From Progne subis subis (lineage: Eukaryota > Chordata > Aves > Passeriformes > Hirundinidae): DNA of 64,000 bases. A program made the translations under genes and the position numbers. How positions within the stretch are numbered: position 1 is the first letter of the stretch; the number at the start of each line of letters is the position of its first letter. This document shows, one piece after another, positions 14,101 through 29,100 of the stretch. The notes below the pieces were generated by a model that saw nothing but the letters and a program-made list of their open reading frames with translations, ran no database searches and was not told where the DNA came from. The stretch covers positions 7,043,001 to 7,107,000 of the forward strand of contig JAKJHU010000046.1 of assembly GCA_022316685.1 (NCBI GenBank). Reading direction: 5' to 3'.

Positions 14101-17100
14101 TTGGACACGTAGCACAGAAACTAGTCTGATCAGTCATGTTCTTAACATGCAACTTGAAAATACTGATGTTAGCCAAATTACTATACCAGATCTGTGAAAA
14201 TTTTAATGATGCTATATTTTAATGACATCTAAATAGTAAAACCAGATAATTTTATAATTTTACTTAACCCCCCTTCCACATGTCTTCCAAATAATCAAAG
14301 GCTTCAAAACCCCTTAAAATATTGAAGCAAAGAATTGTTAGGGAATGATGAATTATTCTATTTCTGGTGAATGTGGTTAGAGCTTGTTTACTTTGGAGGT
14401 TGTGTTTGGGTGAAGTTTTTGGGGCAATTTTTGAGGACATAGGAAGAGTAAGCTCAAGTTATTTAGAGATTAAAAAAAAACTTGTTATTCTTTTTTGCTC
14501 TGTGTAATATCCAGTTGTATAAGGTCCTGCCTTTTTGTTTGACTTTTTTACCTAGTGCTTTGGAAACTGTGGAGTGGTCAAGTTAAGGAGTGTAGATTTA
14601 GGGCAGTAAATTAGCTTTATGGTGTCTTGATTGTATGTCCCATCTCATTTGGCCAGCACATCATTGTTCTTCTCAGGCCAGTTACTCAGCTGGGGCCTGA
14701 TCTCACACGTGAAACTAGCAGCCCTTGTTTTTGCCAAGGTCACGCGTGCGATGGTCTCATTAATGCTGCCGGTAATTCCTGTGCACCGCTGTTGCACACC
14801 AGTGTTTCTGCTGTCACGTTGGCAGTGCAGCCTGTGGCAGACCAATTTTACTGCTGTGATCTAGTAGAAGCTGGACGCTGGGAAACAAGGGCATGGTAGG
14901 CATCTGCCCTGGCCACCATCATTAGGAGAGAATTTTCTGAGTCAATTACAGACTTGGCAAAACACTGCAGACTGAGGTTCTGAAAATGCTTTAATTGTAG
15001 CGAGACTTCAGAATTTCTTCAAAATGAGCTACATAACAAAACCTTATAAATATTCATCACCTTCAAACTTGCCTGATTTGGCATGATTAGTTGTTCTTAA
15101 TAAAGTTGGGAGCACTGATTAAATCATTGTGGGGCTTTGTAGCTGGATCTTTTGTGTATGAAGTAGTATGCTGAATTCCTGATGAGTTTAAAAGTGATAA
15201 AACATGCTAACATTTTGAGCAGTTTATCTACTTACGCAGTCTGTCTGCCTGTGCATGCAGAGTTATTTAGATCAGTGTCAGGAGTGTGTTGGGATCTCAT
15301 ACATTCTCTAGCTTCATGACAAGCAAATTCACACAAGACTGATGCTTTATGGATGTTGAATCATGTAGTATTTTAATCTCAAGTGTCTAAAAGAACGATT
15401 GATGAATGTGTAACCTGAAAGAGTATGGATAGTCTCCAGAATCCCTTTTGGTAATGTTCACCTGAACTGATTTAACTTTCCTGCCTGCAGTTTAGTCTTT
15501 AAAAAAACCAACCAAACAAACACATTTTTATTATAACATTACAGGTGAATGGAAATGTGAAGAGAGTAGGTAGATTCTTGATTGTTTTACTGGTAACATA
15601 ATTCTACTGCTGTCATGATTAGAAGTAGGTGCAAGAGACAAAGAGGAGCGGTGCAGAGAATGCAGATTTACGTGGTTGGTGCAAAGCCATGAGCTTGCAA
15701 CTGAAGAAGTTCATGGACTCCTCCAGAGTGCTCAGTTTGGTGCTGTCATCCTTGTAAGAGGTGAGAAAACTCTGGCTGGTAGTTCTGCAGCACTGGGGCT
15801 CCTGCCAAAACACACAGCTCTTCTTTCACTCCACGCATTGGCATCTGCAGAAATCTTCATGTAAACCAAGATGGATTAGTAAACAACACAGAGGACATGT
15901 TACCAATGGTAACTCCCTTGCAGAACAGAGCAGAGGTTCTCGCTTCAGTGTAGGTTTCACTTCACTCTGGTAAATGGTAAGCAATTAAATGCATAAAAAC
16001 TTCAAGCAAACGTGAATTTTAAGGCAACTGATAGAAAGCGCATCAAAACTGAGATGGTAGCTTGCTTTTCATCTGGAGCAGATGTGTGTGCTAGCACTTG
16101 ACTTCAGTGTGTGCATACTGTCATGACAAAAAAAAATCTTGAGGAGTTTGTGCCTTGGGGGTCATATTTTTATTAGCTAGTCACATTCTTGCATTGAAGC
16201 AACCCTCAGGAGTTTCTGTTAATTGGTTTTCAAATATGGTCCTTTAATTGTTCAAACATTGCACTTAGATTTGACTACACAGGCTAATTTTTAATTAAAG
16301 TAACTTCACTAAAATAACTCTGAGAGATTAAAATAGTGAAGCAGAATCATATATCACTTAATCCCACTCTGTAATACTCTGTTTGCAGGTGAAACCTGGC
16401 ATCCCCAGAGAGCCTTGCTGGTTCCAAGGGACTGCCTGCCTGGAAATGATGACAAAAATGGAACCTCAAAGAGTAGAATATAATTTCACTGGAAGTGCTG
16501 TAATTGAAAATTGTGTTGGTTTTAACTGATACTTTTCTTTTACAAGTGAAGTAGTTTTGATGAGGAGGAAGAATATTTCCTATTCATTGAGTAGGGACAC
16601 TGTTCTCAGTTCAGACATCCCTATTCTTTTTTTCTTTTTACCTTTGTCATCTTTCCTACCTGTAATTTTTGAGCCAGTGGAAGAATTTCCACTGCCACGG
16701 TAATGCTTCTTATTGTTACTGCTATTTTGGCTTTATCGGATCTTTCTCTTCTGCTTCTGTTTTGTGAAGGTAGTATGGCAATATTTCTTTTAATGTTTTT
16801 GTTAGGCTATTAGCTTGGCAATAAATATAGCACCTCCTTTGTGGAAGAATTGTTTTGCTCCTGACCAGCAGCATCCAGTGCTGACTGTAATGACAATACA
16901 GCAAGCAGCTATAGCACATGGACTTCAGGACAGCTGCTGAACATGGCTTTAGAAATTAAGCTACTTCTCAAAAAATAACTACATGATTTCTGGTTTTCTT
17001 ACTTTTTTTTTTTTTTTTTTTTTTTTTTGTTTTTGTTTTTGTTTTTTTTTGTTTTGTTGTTGTTGTTGTCTGTGGTTAAAAGCAGTTCTATTGTCAAAAA

Positions 17101-20100
17101 GTGATTTATAGGGTTTTAGGATTCTAGTGTAAAAGAATAAAATGTGGTATTTTTATAAAGCAATTGCACTTATTTAGAAGCTATACAGGAAAGCAGTGAT
17201 ATGAAGGAATGTTTAGTATTGGGTATTACAGTTTACTCCTTAGGAAAATGTAATGGTATACAAGTTCTCTCTAAAGTGAATTTTTTCTTCTCACTTTTGT
17301 ATTGTAGTAACATATTAGCAAGAGGAACAGTATTTAAGCAGGAAGGTGTTGTGCTTGTCCTTTTGATGTATTTGCCTTCCAGGAGTATTGCATAGCTGAT
17401 CAGCCCTTGCTTTTATTTGAGTTGTCTGGTACTATGATTCACTTTGCAGCAAAATAATCACAGGTAATCAAGCAAACCCATTTGAAGTTAGAGAATGTCG
17501 TATTCACAATGCCCAGTCGAAGTGAAGGTGGAGATACAAATTCAGTTGGTTTGAAGGCTCAATTACTGATGTCATCCTTTTGAAAATTGTAGGTTTTTCC
17601 TGTACTGGGATTTCACTGCCAGGCTGGAAGTAGCCTATGAAGGAGGCCAAAGTAGGGAATCATGATAAAATGAAGTGGAGGTGTACAGCTTCACAAGATA
17701 TCAATTGAAATCTCATAAGGTTTCATAGCTGTGTAATTTGATGAATCACATTGGAAAGATGAGTCATGTGAACGAACAGTAAAGTTCTGTGACTTAGTGA
17801 TGTGGTGTAGGAATAACGAGGTATCAGATGACAAGGAAATTGTATGACATTTTTAAAAAAACCCACAACTCGAGTAGTTTATAGTATATATGTGTCTTCT
17901 AACAAGCAACTAGTATCTTATTGAGATAGGATATTCTAGCTGAAAACCAAGGTACAGGTGTTCATTGGCAGGTATGGAATCAGGAGCATAAGAGACATCC
18001 TTGTTCTCCTGCATACTTAGATTTGTCAATCCAACTTTGTGCAAGTGAAAAACAATTAGGAACAGTTTAGTTACTGATTTCCATATATGGAAAGTATCTA
18101 TTCTCACTTCAAGAATTTTACACAGTAGCTTAAGTTTAGTAGAGTATTTCTTAAAACTCTGAACTCTGAATATGGAGGCATCTTTTAATTGTTAGCATGG
18201 TTTGTATCAGTGCTGTTGATGCAGAGAAACAGAGATGTTGTGGTACTTGGAGTAATCCTTATATTTCAATGTATCTGCGTTTTTTCAGTGGAAGAAGGCC
18301 CATAGATATTCCAAGCAGGATTAGCCTGAGCACAGGGTAAACTAGTGGATAAATTCAGTATTTCAGCTATTGTTGAGTGTTACATTTGACTGCACTTTTA
18401 AGTATTTCATAGCAAGAAAACAATGTTTTACTAGTTTATATGTTTCCTTCTAAAATGCATTGAGCTGCACATTTTAGAAAGTTACTTATATTGTATAGCT
18501 TTTGCTTGGAGACATTCAGATTCTGAATCAGCCACACTTAGGTTCTTAGCATTTCAGAATTGTACCTTTAAAGAAAGGTGTCTTGTAGCATCTGTTAAAC
18601 TAATGATAGAAGTTTAAATATGTGGGACAGCGTTCTGTTTATCATGGCAGTTCTGCAGTCTTTGTATTTTTATGGCACTGTTGCAAACAGTGTCTCTGTT
18701 TCTTGCTTGAGTGTACGAGTCTGTTAGTAAAATTTTTTTTATTTGACAATCAGAGTTACAACACTCATAATCAACAACTGAGATATATGAAATACTTTCC
18801 TGAAGTTTGAAAGTATACTTGAGATAGCAGTATATGCTTCATTTTATTTAATTTTTATCATAATTGAATAAGGGATGACAGTTATTAAGTTTGGGTTGTT
18901 TAAATTACAGTTAATGTGATACTTGAAGCATTCAATTAAGTGATCTACATTTTTATTGTTTCTTGGTTTTCAGTGTTTCTTTTTTGTTTCAGCAGCAATA
19001 TCTTTCAGGATCTGAATTTTAGGCAAGTTTGGTGAACTTTGCGCATAATAGAACTTCTAGTTCTTGGTATTGCCCTGTATTGTCTAACATAATACGAAAA
19101 TATTTGCAAGGCTTAAGTGAAAATAATAAGAAATTTCTTCTGCTTTCTTTAAGGTTTCAGAAGGAGACAAACAACAAAATGAATAATCCAGCTATTAAGA
19201 GAATAACAAATGAAATTATCAAATCACCCGAGGATAAACGAGAATATCGTGGGCTGGAGCTGGCAAATGGCATTAAAGCTCTTCTCATTAGTGACCCCAC
19301 CACAGATAAGTCCTCAGCAGCGCTTGATGTCCACATAGGTAATCAATCCATGTTGTGTTCATTATGTCACTAATAAAAATGTTTCAAGTTTTGGTATCTT
19401 GATGCAAATAAACTGACAGGAGTGGTATGCAGTTGGCAGCCTAGCCTTCTATTGTAATTTATAGTTTATTTAATTCTTTGACACATCAAGTTGGCAATTA
19501 CTAGAGCTCTTACTGTACTCTGTGTTTACTCAAGTGTAGCTCAATCAGTTGAAAGACTGCTTTAACCATTAAGTTTCATGTTATGAAAGATGTTTTGTGA
19601 GCAGAAAAGGGGCGGGTGCAAGTGCAATTATTTCAGACAGCTCCATCTGTCACGTCAGACTCTTGTTTTTCATGCTAAGTTGTTGATATGTAGAGGTGAG
19701 AAAATGCTGTAGTGCTAGAGAAGTTAGAGAGGCACTCCCTAACTTCAGTGGTGCTTGTGTGTGCAAACAGAAATACAGGGAAATAGGAGGGGAAGGCAAA
19801 TACTTTGACTCTTTGGAATAACGGAAGCTTTTTCTTACATCTGAGGTATATCTCAGGCTTGTGTTGTTTTTCAGTAGATTGGAAAGTACCATGGCATGTG
19901 TGCATAATCTAAACACCCTCTTGCCATGTCTGCAGTTGGGAGCTCCTGCTGCTGTTTGTGTCAGGGCAGGCATAATAGAGGGACTTCAAAAACTTGTGGC
20001 CTTTTTTGTTACGGGGATGGCTGTCCCAGATCATTATCTAGTTCAGAGCATCCCAAATGTGGTTTTGTTTAGGTCCTGAGACAGTGATAGCCAGCTGCAG

Positions 20101-23100
20101 CACCCAGGTCCTGCACATGTGCTTGAGGAGATGTGTCTGTTGCCTTCATCTCCACTCTCCCACTGCACTCCGAGGCAGGACTGCCACTCTCAAACTTCTG
20201 CCTTTTTGTCTTCCATTCTTCCAGATCATTGTTGTCTTTTAATCTGTTTGCCTTCACACCTACTAGCTGGTCATCCGTAGCTGCTTGTCTTCTGGCAAGT
20301 ACAGGTTGTAACTCATCCTATAAACCATAGGTTAAATACCTCTTTAATTATGGTTGGCAATTGCTGCCTCTTAACACAATGCATTTATTAAAGTCAAGGT
20401 ATAGATTTCAGAACAGTGTGATTTGCCAGGTCTTTACAGATTATGAGTCATGGACTTCAATTGAAAATCATATGTATAAGGAAGTGCAAGCTGATCTGGA
20501 GAGGCAGTTTGAGACACTAATTGGTTCAGTTACTAATTTTAATTTTTAAAACATTTTTTTGAAGATTAAGTTGAGTTGACTGTAGTTGCACAAGTATCTT
20601 CTTACAGCCACAGAATTGATATAATTGCCTGAAGCAACATACCATAATATAGAGTACTTTAAAAGACTTAATGTTTTAGTATTACTTTATGTTAATTGTT
20701 ACGTGAATATTTTCCTCTTGCAGGATCCTTGTCTGATCCCCCCAACATTGCTGGGCTTAGTCATTTTTGTGAGCATATGTTGTTCCTGGGAACCAAGAAA
20801 TATCCAAAAGAAAACGAGTACAGCCAATTTCTAAGTGAGCATGCCGGGAGCTCAAATGCTTTCACAAGCGGTGAACACACCAATTACTACTTTGATGTGT
20901 CACATGAACATCTAGAAGGTGCACTGGACAGGTAAACACATTTTTTTAGTATTTAATTTTCGTTACAGAGGTTTTACTTGAATTTATTAGTGGAATAGTT
21001 TTTTGATAGTTCATTATGATATTAAAAATGATATTATCATTATGATATTAAAAAAAGGAAAAGGTTAAAACCATCTTTTGTTAAAATTGATAACCAGATA
21101 TTTTTCAGTTTGAAAGTCTTACAGATTTTTTTCATCTAGGAGAGTTCTTCATCAAGACGGAAATTTTGAAGTTTCAATGTTGTGTTTACACTGAATATTT
21201 TTGGAAAAGTGGGGCACAGAATATGATCATGAATTTACACATTGTGCAAATACTGGGATGGTGCAATCAAATGCTGTGCTTCCCAGGGGATCCTTATTGA
21301 CAGCAAAACAGGGGTGAAGGCTAGAAATATTTAAGGATGCTCTTAGTAGAGGGAACTTGTTGAAATCTCAGTGTTTTGTGGCAGGGGACAGAAATTGAAA
21401 GGTGTGTGGTCAGTGTGGTAGAGTGAGTTTTCTCTTTGGTTTCTCCCTGGATGTCTGACAAGACTTATTTGATGGGTGAAATTCAGAGCCTCATGCAGCT
21501 AAACCTCAGAAGAGGAGAAATTTTCACAGTGGGAATTGTGATGTAAGGCACTTGATTCTTGTACTGCCTTGTATGATGAACACATTGTCTGCATTTATAA
21601 ACAAAGAAATGGAGAAATAAGTATACTAAATCAGTGTCAAACATTGCAGAGTTCATAAGTTCTGCATTAAAAAATAATGTATTCAGTTTTCAGGAGATAC
21701 CAAGCTTTGCACTTTTCTATTACAACTTATATACAGTACTCTTGACTTGAACTAATTTTTTTTTTCTTTAGATTTGCCCAGTTTTTCCTGTGCCCCCTGT
21801 TTGATGAAAGTTGCAAAGATAGGGAAGTGAATGCTGTTGATTCTGAGCATGAGAAGAATCTGATGAATGATGCCTGGAGGTTGTTTCAATTGGAGAAGGC
21901 TACTGGAAACCCCAACCATCCCTTCAGTAAATTTGGAACAGGTTTGTCAGAATATCATTTTCTAGTGGAGTTCTGTATAACGTACATGGTATTATTGTTT
22001 ATATAAAATTGCTAAAGACAGACTGTAACAGTTCTCTTATTTTCCTCTCTGTGCATGTTTATTATGGTGTTTTATCGCATTTTTCACATCGTAGGCTAAA
22101 CAGAGCTAGACAAAAGCACAGGAAAAAGAGTGATCCAAGACTTTGTGTACAATGATGAAGCAACCATTATGATTCTGATAATTACTGCAGTGAGTGCTGT
22201 TTTCCAGTTCCTGGATTTGTCAAATTTGGTACTGCTAAGTCTTTGTGTATAACAAAGTGAACAAATTGTGTTTAAATTGTTGTTAGCCACAATGCTTTTT
22301 GTTAGTTAATATTGCATTTAAACTAGATGACAGTGACTAGGTCAAATCAGAAAGATGAGCAAAATACTGTGAAAATTACTGAGTAGGAGTATAGAAACAA
22401 AATCTGAACCATAGAGCACAACAGTAGGAGATGGATAGACAAAATGATCTTGGACAAATCCCAATCCTATGGCTGTATTTTTGGTTGTTTTGTTGAGGCT
22501 AAAGTAGTCACAGAATGCTTAGTAACAATTTAAAATAAACACCACAAAACCTCAATTCAAAAAGCATTAAAGTTAAGATACCATAGTTCTGGATAAAACC
22601 ACAAATGTTTGATGCTCTGGTAGTAGTTTAAATATTGGGGAGGTTTTTTGGTAAGCATTATTTTTCCACACAAATTTATTTTTGAAACCTTCAAAGTATC
22701 AGGACTACACTGTTTAATCATTGAGTATAATATGCTCAAAAATGTGTTTTGTGGATGGGTCAGTTTGCTTTATGAATAATTGACTCAGATGTTGGGTACA
22801 GAAGGAGGATGGGAGAGTAGATAATGGGCTTTAAGGCAGTGGTTTCTTCCTCTGTCTCTAAAAGGACAAGATGTACCTTTATCTGTTGATGGAGGGCATA
22901 TTTATGGGTCTGGTATCCACCTGCCACAAGAGCAGGTATTGCTCTGTTGACCAGTAGAGACAGGCTGTCTGTAAAAGTGAAACTATAACTCCATTCTCCA
23001 ACCAGGTAAATTTTAAAATAATACCCTTGGGAGCTGTGAATTAGTAGGCAGGTGTTCAAAGTACATTCTGTAATCTCTATGACTGAAGACATTATTTAAT

Positions 23101-26100
23101 TTTTATGTAGCACACAGAGAACATAAGTGGAAGTTGCAGAAATAGTTCTGTACTGTTGAATAAGGTTGTCTCACAGAAGTGAAATGTTTTCTTGGGGAGA
23201 ATACCCAAAATGTGCTCAAATTTAACAGTAATAGTCATATTCCTTTCTTCTTAGATTGGGTGCTGATTCTGAAATTAAATTACAGCACGTAGCCTTCCAG
23301 TAGGTATGACTTTGCAGAAGCAGAGCTCAGCTTTGGTGGTTTTTATTTACCCAAAGAGATGACAACTGCAATGCATTTGGCATCCTCATTGTTTCCTTTT
23401 GATCAGCTGAGATGTTGTTGATCTAGTGGAGTATGGGAATTACTCCATTTGATGCTTCAGGTCACTCCTCATTGCTGTGCACCCTGTTTGGTCAGCAAAC
23501 CTATTTTTCCTTGTTTGTCCATAGAAACAAATGCACCTTCCAGTTTTCTTCTAAGGGTGTGCATTTTTCCCCAGATAGCCTTCACTGATCTCCCTGAATT
23601 AATGCTTGTGATGGTGATGGTTACTCTTCTCCATCATTACCCTCAGTGTCAAGTAATTTTCCAGGCACTTCTGCACTGGCTAATGTCCATTTTCCTGCAG
23701 CTGTAAGGTTCCTTCTGACTGCTGCTTCCTAATGTCCTCCAGTACTGTAGCAGCACAGTTACTGACTAAAGCTAAAATATGTTATTTTATTTTAACTTAC
23801 CTATTGATGCTGTGGGAGTAAACAGAGTAGGTTGTCTAAAACTTCACCATTTAATTTGTCTGCAGATGGTGAGGAGTATAAACAAAATATTTAAAACATA
23901 AGACAGTAGAGATCCAGTTTTCTTGTTATGCATATTGATTATTTTTAAAATTACTATCCATCCAAAGGAAAGCGGACTGATTAGTTTATACATTTCATTT
24001 TGATCTATAAGTTCATAAACATTAAATATTGTTAAACATTGATTATTGTTAATTCTTTTTATGTTACAGGGAACAAATTCACTCTGGAAACTAGACCAAC
24101 CCAAGAAGGAATAGATGTAAGGCAAGAGCTGCTGAAGTTCCATTCTACTTACTATTCATCAAATTTAATGGCTATTTGTGTCTTAGGAAGAGGTGAGTTT
24201 GTTGGTTGAGTAACACTGTGTATACTTGAAAAAAAAAAAGGGAGGTTCCAGCTGCTTAGAACCTTCAACAGCTGAGATGATATTTTATGTAGGTTTGCCA
24301 AAAGCTTAATAACAGTGTGTTGAAAACTTTGCTTTTTGAAAATGCTCTGGCAGACTGGTATTTGTATGGTGTTTCACAGTAATGCTTGGATGGTGAGTAT
24401 GAATGGAGGAAAACGAGCTTTTTATCTCATTGAATGCAAGTTCACTGAGGAATTTCACATAGAAGCTTTTTGAGGAAGACTCACCTTGGCAACTGTAAAT
24501 CTGTACTAAAGAAAACTCTCCCTGCAAGATTAAATGAATGTTTATTTTGCTGATATGCGTAAAAACTGGTGTTTTTCAATAGAATAACATGCAGCTCACA
24601 AAATTTTAATGTATCGTGAACCCTCTTGGTTTACTTTGTTTTGTTAGTTTTTTTCCTCTGCACAGTTCTGTTAGTGTAGTGTAGAAGCATGCATACATTG
24701 GGCAGGAAAGATTCTCAGTCTTAACTGGGATTGTTTTGATAACAAGGTAACTGCTTTTAGAAATCTTTCAAGGATTAAGATTGTACTTTGAGAGGTCCAA
24801 AAAACTGATGTTTTGTTTCTTCCAATGCCCACCCTTGGAAGTCTTTCACTAAAAAATTGTCAGAAGAATGTTTTCTTGTGCTCGCTTTGAGAAGTGCTCC
24901 AAAATGCAGTTCTTGAGGCAGAAAGCAATTTTGAAGGCAGGATTTCAACAGAAAAGGTCTAGGTCAGTTTAGGTGAGTTAACGCACATCATCGTATTCTT
25001 TCTGCAAAAGGTCTCTCATTCTTGCAAAGTGCTGCAGTCGCAGACTGAAACTGGAGTGGATGTAGAATTAGAAGTGCTTGAACGGGTCACAGGTGTGTGT
25101 GTGTTTTGGGAGCTAAGGATAGACCTGGCTCACAGTGTGCCTGAAATATTGGACATGAGCTAAGGCAAAAGAAAATTCAAGTTGGGCAAATCTACTTTCA
25201 CTCCAGAAAATTTGCAGCTGTAATTCTGTGTCCCTTAAACTTTTTGTGATAGTTTACTTTTGTAAATGTCTAGTATCTGATATATCTTTCAGTTCTAGCT
25301 TAGTTTAATCTGTAAAATGTGAGGATATATTTCCAGTTACAGGATTTATTTCAATCATGATTGAAACCTTCCTTTAATAAGCATGGTGCTCCTAGCATGT
25401 TACAGTTCAAAATTTAAATGTGAATATATATTGTTTCTTTCAGAAATTAAAAATCATAACACCATTAAAGCTACTTCTCTGTATAATTCATTACTCTCCC
25501 TAACTACATTAAAAAAATGTTTGTCAAAGTCCTTATATAATGACCATTTTTTTTTCTAATGTTTCTTTCTTCTAGAATCCTTGGATGAGCTCACATGCTT
25601 AGTGGTGAAGTTATTTTCAGAAGTAGAGAATAAAAATGTCCCTATACCAGAGTTTCCTGAACATCCTTTCCAAGAAGAGCATCTCCGGGTACGTACAGAG
25701 ATACGTCTTCCATCCAGAGTGTATATTTTAAGTGTTATCTTTAAAGTCTCATTAAAATATTGTGCACTTCACTACTCTTTTATCAATGTCCCCGTTAAAT
25801 GCCATTATTTCTTTATTGATTTTCCACCCGCTCTTCCATCCTGAGTATAGTTTTGTATAGCTTATAGTAAAGGTTGCGCATTTGGTTGAAGCTGTAAGCA
25901 ACTGTGAGATAATTAATTTTCTTTGTTTGTATCATGAATGACTGAAGTGTTGCCCTAAGTTTTAGATACTTTAGAGATTTGGGAGATGTGTTTGTAATGT
26001 GTGTGTATGTAGAGGGAACATGATACATGCTCCTGACATGAATACAGAGAATGAGTTTCCCTTTGTTTATGGGTCTCCTTGTTTGTTTTTCCCCTCAGCA

Positions 26101-29100
26101 ACTTTACAAAGTGGTACCCATTAAGGACATTAGAAATCTTTATGTCACATTTCCTATACCAGACCTTCAGAAGTACTATAAATCAAACCCTGGCCATTAC
26201 CTTGGCCATCTGATTGGCCATGAAGGCCCGGGCAGTCTTCTATCAGAGCTTAAAGCCAAAGGTGAGTCCTCAGAGGGTAGAGAATTGAAAAATACTTGAC
26301 ACAGTTTTTTGAAGTTTAGTTAACGTTTCACTTAAAATACTCTTCTGTATGTTAAAGCCTTCATCTGCTTGAGTAATTTGAACTCCGTCATTTTTCGCTT
26401 TGTTTCTGCAGCAGGTAGGAATAAATAGGTAACAGTCACTCAGGCTGCTGAGTCTGTTATTTCTTGGACTGCCCTTTATGTGCCTTGTTTAGAGAGTTAC
26501 ATGAACTTCAGCATAATGATCTTGTCTCTTATTCTGTCACTAACTTTGAGATTACTGTCAGGTCCTGGAAGATTACAGTGGTGTACATTTCGCTATTTTA
26601 CTTTATATCATTCTGTTCCCAACAGAAGTAAATTGCCTAGTAATCAAATGATCCTGAGTTTGTCATATCACTCTGAGTACAAAATCAGATAGATCAGACT
26701 TGTGTTATGTTTAACTTGAGCTGTTGCTGCAGGCATTAAGGAAGTAAAGGAAAACATGTAAATGAATCAGAATGGGTGTTAAAAAAATAATGTTGCTGAA
26801 GCATGCAAAAAGTTGCATAAATTGTTATAGATTTGTTTATGTAATGTAGTTTATTTTTAATGACATAGGATGGGTAAATACTCTTGTTGGAGGCCAGAAG
26901 GAAGGTGCTAGAGGTTTCATGTTTTTCATCATTAACGTGGATTTGACAGAAGAAGGACTTTGTAAGTGGAGCACTGTATCTGTATTCTGTGTTACTGCTG
27001 ATGTGATGGTTTTGTGTTTGTATCCGAAAGGACTAATTGTGATTATTGCTTGAAAGCCAGTGTATTTTAATTAACTTGTTATTATTCTGTGTTTAGTTCC
27101 TCTAAGTATGCTAGCACACTTCATGAAACAAAAGAAATCAACTTATTTAAGGTTATATTTAATTAATTAATTAAATACCTTAAATAAACTTCTTTAGAAG
27201 AAGGGCTGTTAATACCTTTGTGTGCTACTTGTTCATACTGTTTAGACCTGTGTGATGTCTCTCCCGAGACACCACAGACCTGATTAAATGATATTGTAAA
27301 TCAATATTTTTACATAAAGATGTGTTCAGTGCAGTTCTTGGAATTAGCTGGGGACATGAACGCTTACCTTATATTCATGTCTGAGAAAAGCAAGTTTAAC
27401 TTTGTTGGTGGGATTGCAAATGTACCTAAAGATCTTGATGTATCAAAGTGTAATTAAAAATAAAACCGTATTTGTGTTCATTAAATTTCTTCTCTGTGCA
27501 GAACTGAGTGAATTATAATTTCTTTTCAGTGCATGTTGAAGATATTATTTTGCACATGTTTCAATATATTCAAAAACTACGTACCGAAGGACCTCAAGAA
27601 TGGGTTTTCCAAGAGTGCAAGGTAAGTAATTGGGGCTGTACCATATGTGGTGGCTGTCTTTTGCAAACTTTCTTTATTATTAGTTTAATTTATAACTAGC
27701 ATTAGTTTTATTTGTAACTAGCATTTATTAATCACATGGTAATTCATTAATTTTTAAGATGCAACATGACAGAGATGACAAGTACATTCAGAATACATTA
27801 TCTTAACACAGGTGGGAAGTGCTCTTAGAGAGCTGGGAGTTACAATAGTATAATGGACGTGAAGGAAGAAGGATCTTGCTCTGTCCACAAGGATTTTACA
27901 TAACTTTGCTTAGTCTTCACTGAAAAAGGGGGGGAAACATTTACTGTGAGGAGTAACATTGAGCTGTAAATGGAATTGGCTGTTACTCCATCCCTCCCTT
28001 CTTTCATGGGTCAAATTGGATAGTCAAAATCGTAAAGGCAGTAGGACATTGAATCTGCTGTTTGTTCCCCTCATCTTTTAGAAGTCAATTAAAGGCTTTT
28101 CATTAAGTACTTTGGCAGTACCTGTCAGTCTTTGCTGAACTGTTCATGCTTCTTACAAGCTTGGATATTTCTGTGTACACAGAGCAAAAATGTGATGTGT
28201 CCTATTAGATAGCACTGTTCTTCTCAGTGTCAGTGTGAAGCAAACCCTGCTTTATTTATATATAGTCTCATTGGTTCAGTACATATGCTTGGGTAAAGAT
28301 TCCTTTTCCTATCTCAGCTTTGTTTGATCTCAGCTGTTGAGTCTCTCTGAAAGTAGAAGTTCTGCAGCTGAGTTTGCTTTGTCTCATACATTATGACACT
28401 GTAAACATGTGAAAGTAGTCTCAGATCTTGTTATCCCCTGCTAAAAGTCCCAATGGATTTGTTTCACTGAAAAGTAAGCAAACACAAGATTTGGAAAAGG
28501 TTGGTCCATCCTTCTGTCTCAGCCCTGTGCCTTTCCTTGCTCCTCTTCTCTCAGCCCCTGCACTCCTGGGTCTGTGGGGTGAGTCAGAGAGCTGGCAAAC
28601 CAGTATGAAAAGAACCTTTCTGAGTTTACTTTCAGCTGAATTGTTGAGTTAATCAGTCTCTCTTCATGGTTTCGTGGAAGGATGGACTGTCCTTTTCCTG
28701 GCTTAAAAGTCTTAGAACTCTTTAATTCACCCTTGCCATTGTATCCTAAGAATGATGTGTTCTATTTCTGTGGCTGAAACAGCAAAAAGAAACGCACTTT
28801 TTCTGTCTCTAAACTTACTCTTGGCTGACTGAACGAAAGGAAGAGAGGCTTCAGTTCGTTAACATATGACAAACACTGCACTGGAACACTGTGTTCTGGT
28901 TGGATCAGTGTTGGTGTGTTCTCAAATTATCAGGAAACTTAAATATGAGAGATGAGTCTGTGTGAAAATGACTTACAAGACTTGTGTAGCACTTCGTATT
29001 ATGAGTATCACTGAATTGTTTGTGGTTAGATACTTGTCTGCTATAAAATGGGTACAGCAAAAGTACTTCCTTTTCTTTCATTATAAAAAGGAATTAAGTA

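Noticed and set aside
14627..14899. 91-codon frame in IDE intron 1, considered as a nested gene
   Set aside because: No recognisable domain, alternate frames are equally open, and there are no supporting splice or promoter signals.
19029..19153. Open frame running upstream of IDE exon 2, possibly an alternative first exon
   Set aside because: The frame reads through the acceptor region by chance. A good acceptor at 19152-19153 and the family-consistent GFQK junction with exon 1 explain the exon fully.
25689..25844. Open frame continuing past IDE exon 6
   Set aside because: Intron read-through. The gtacgt donor and the in-phase join to QLYK define the exon end.
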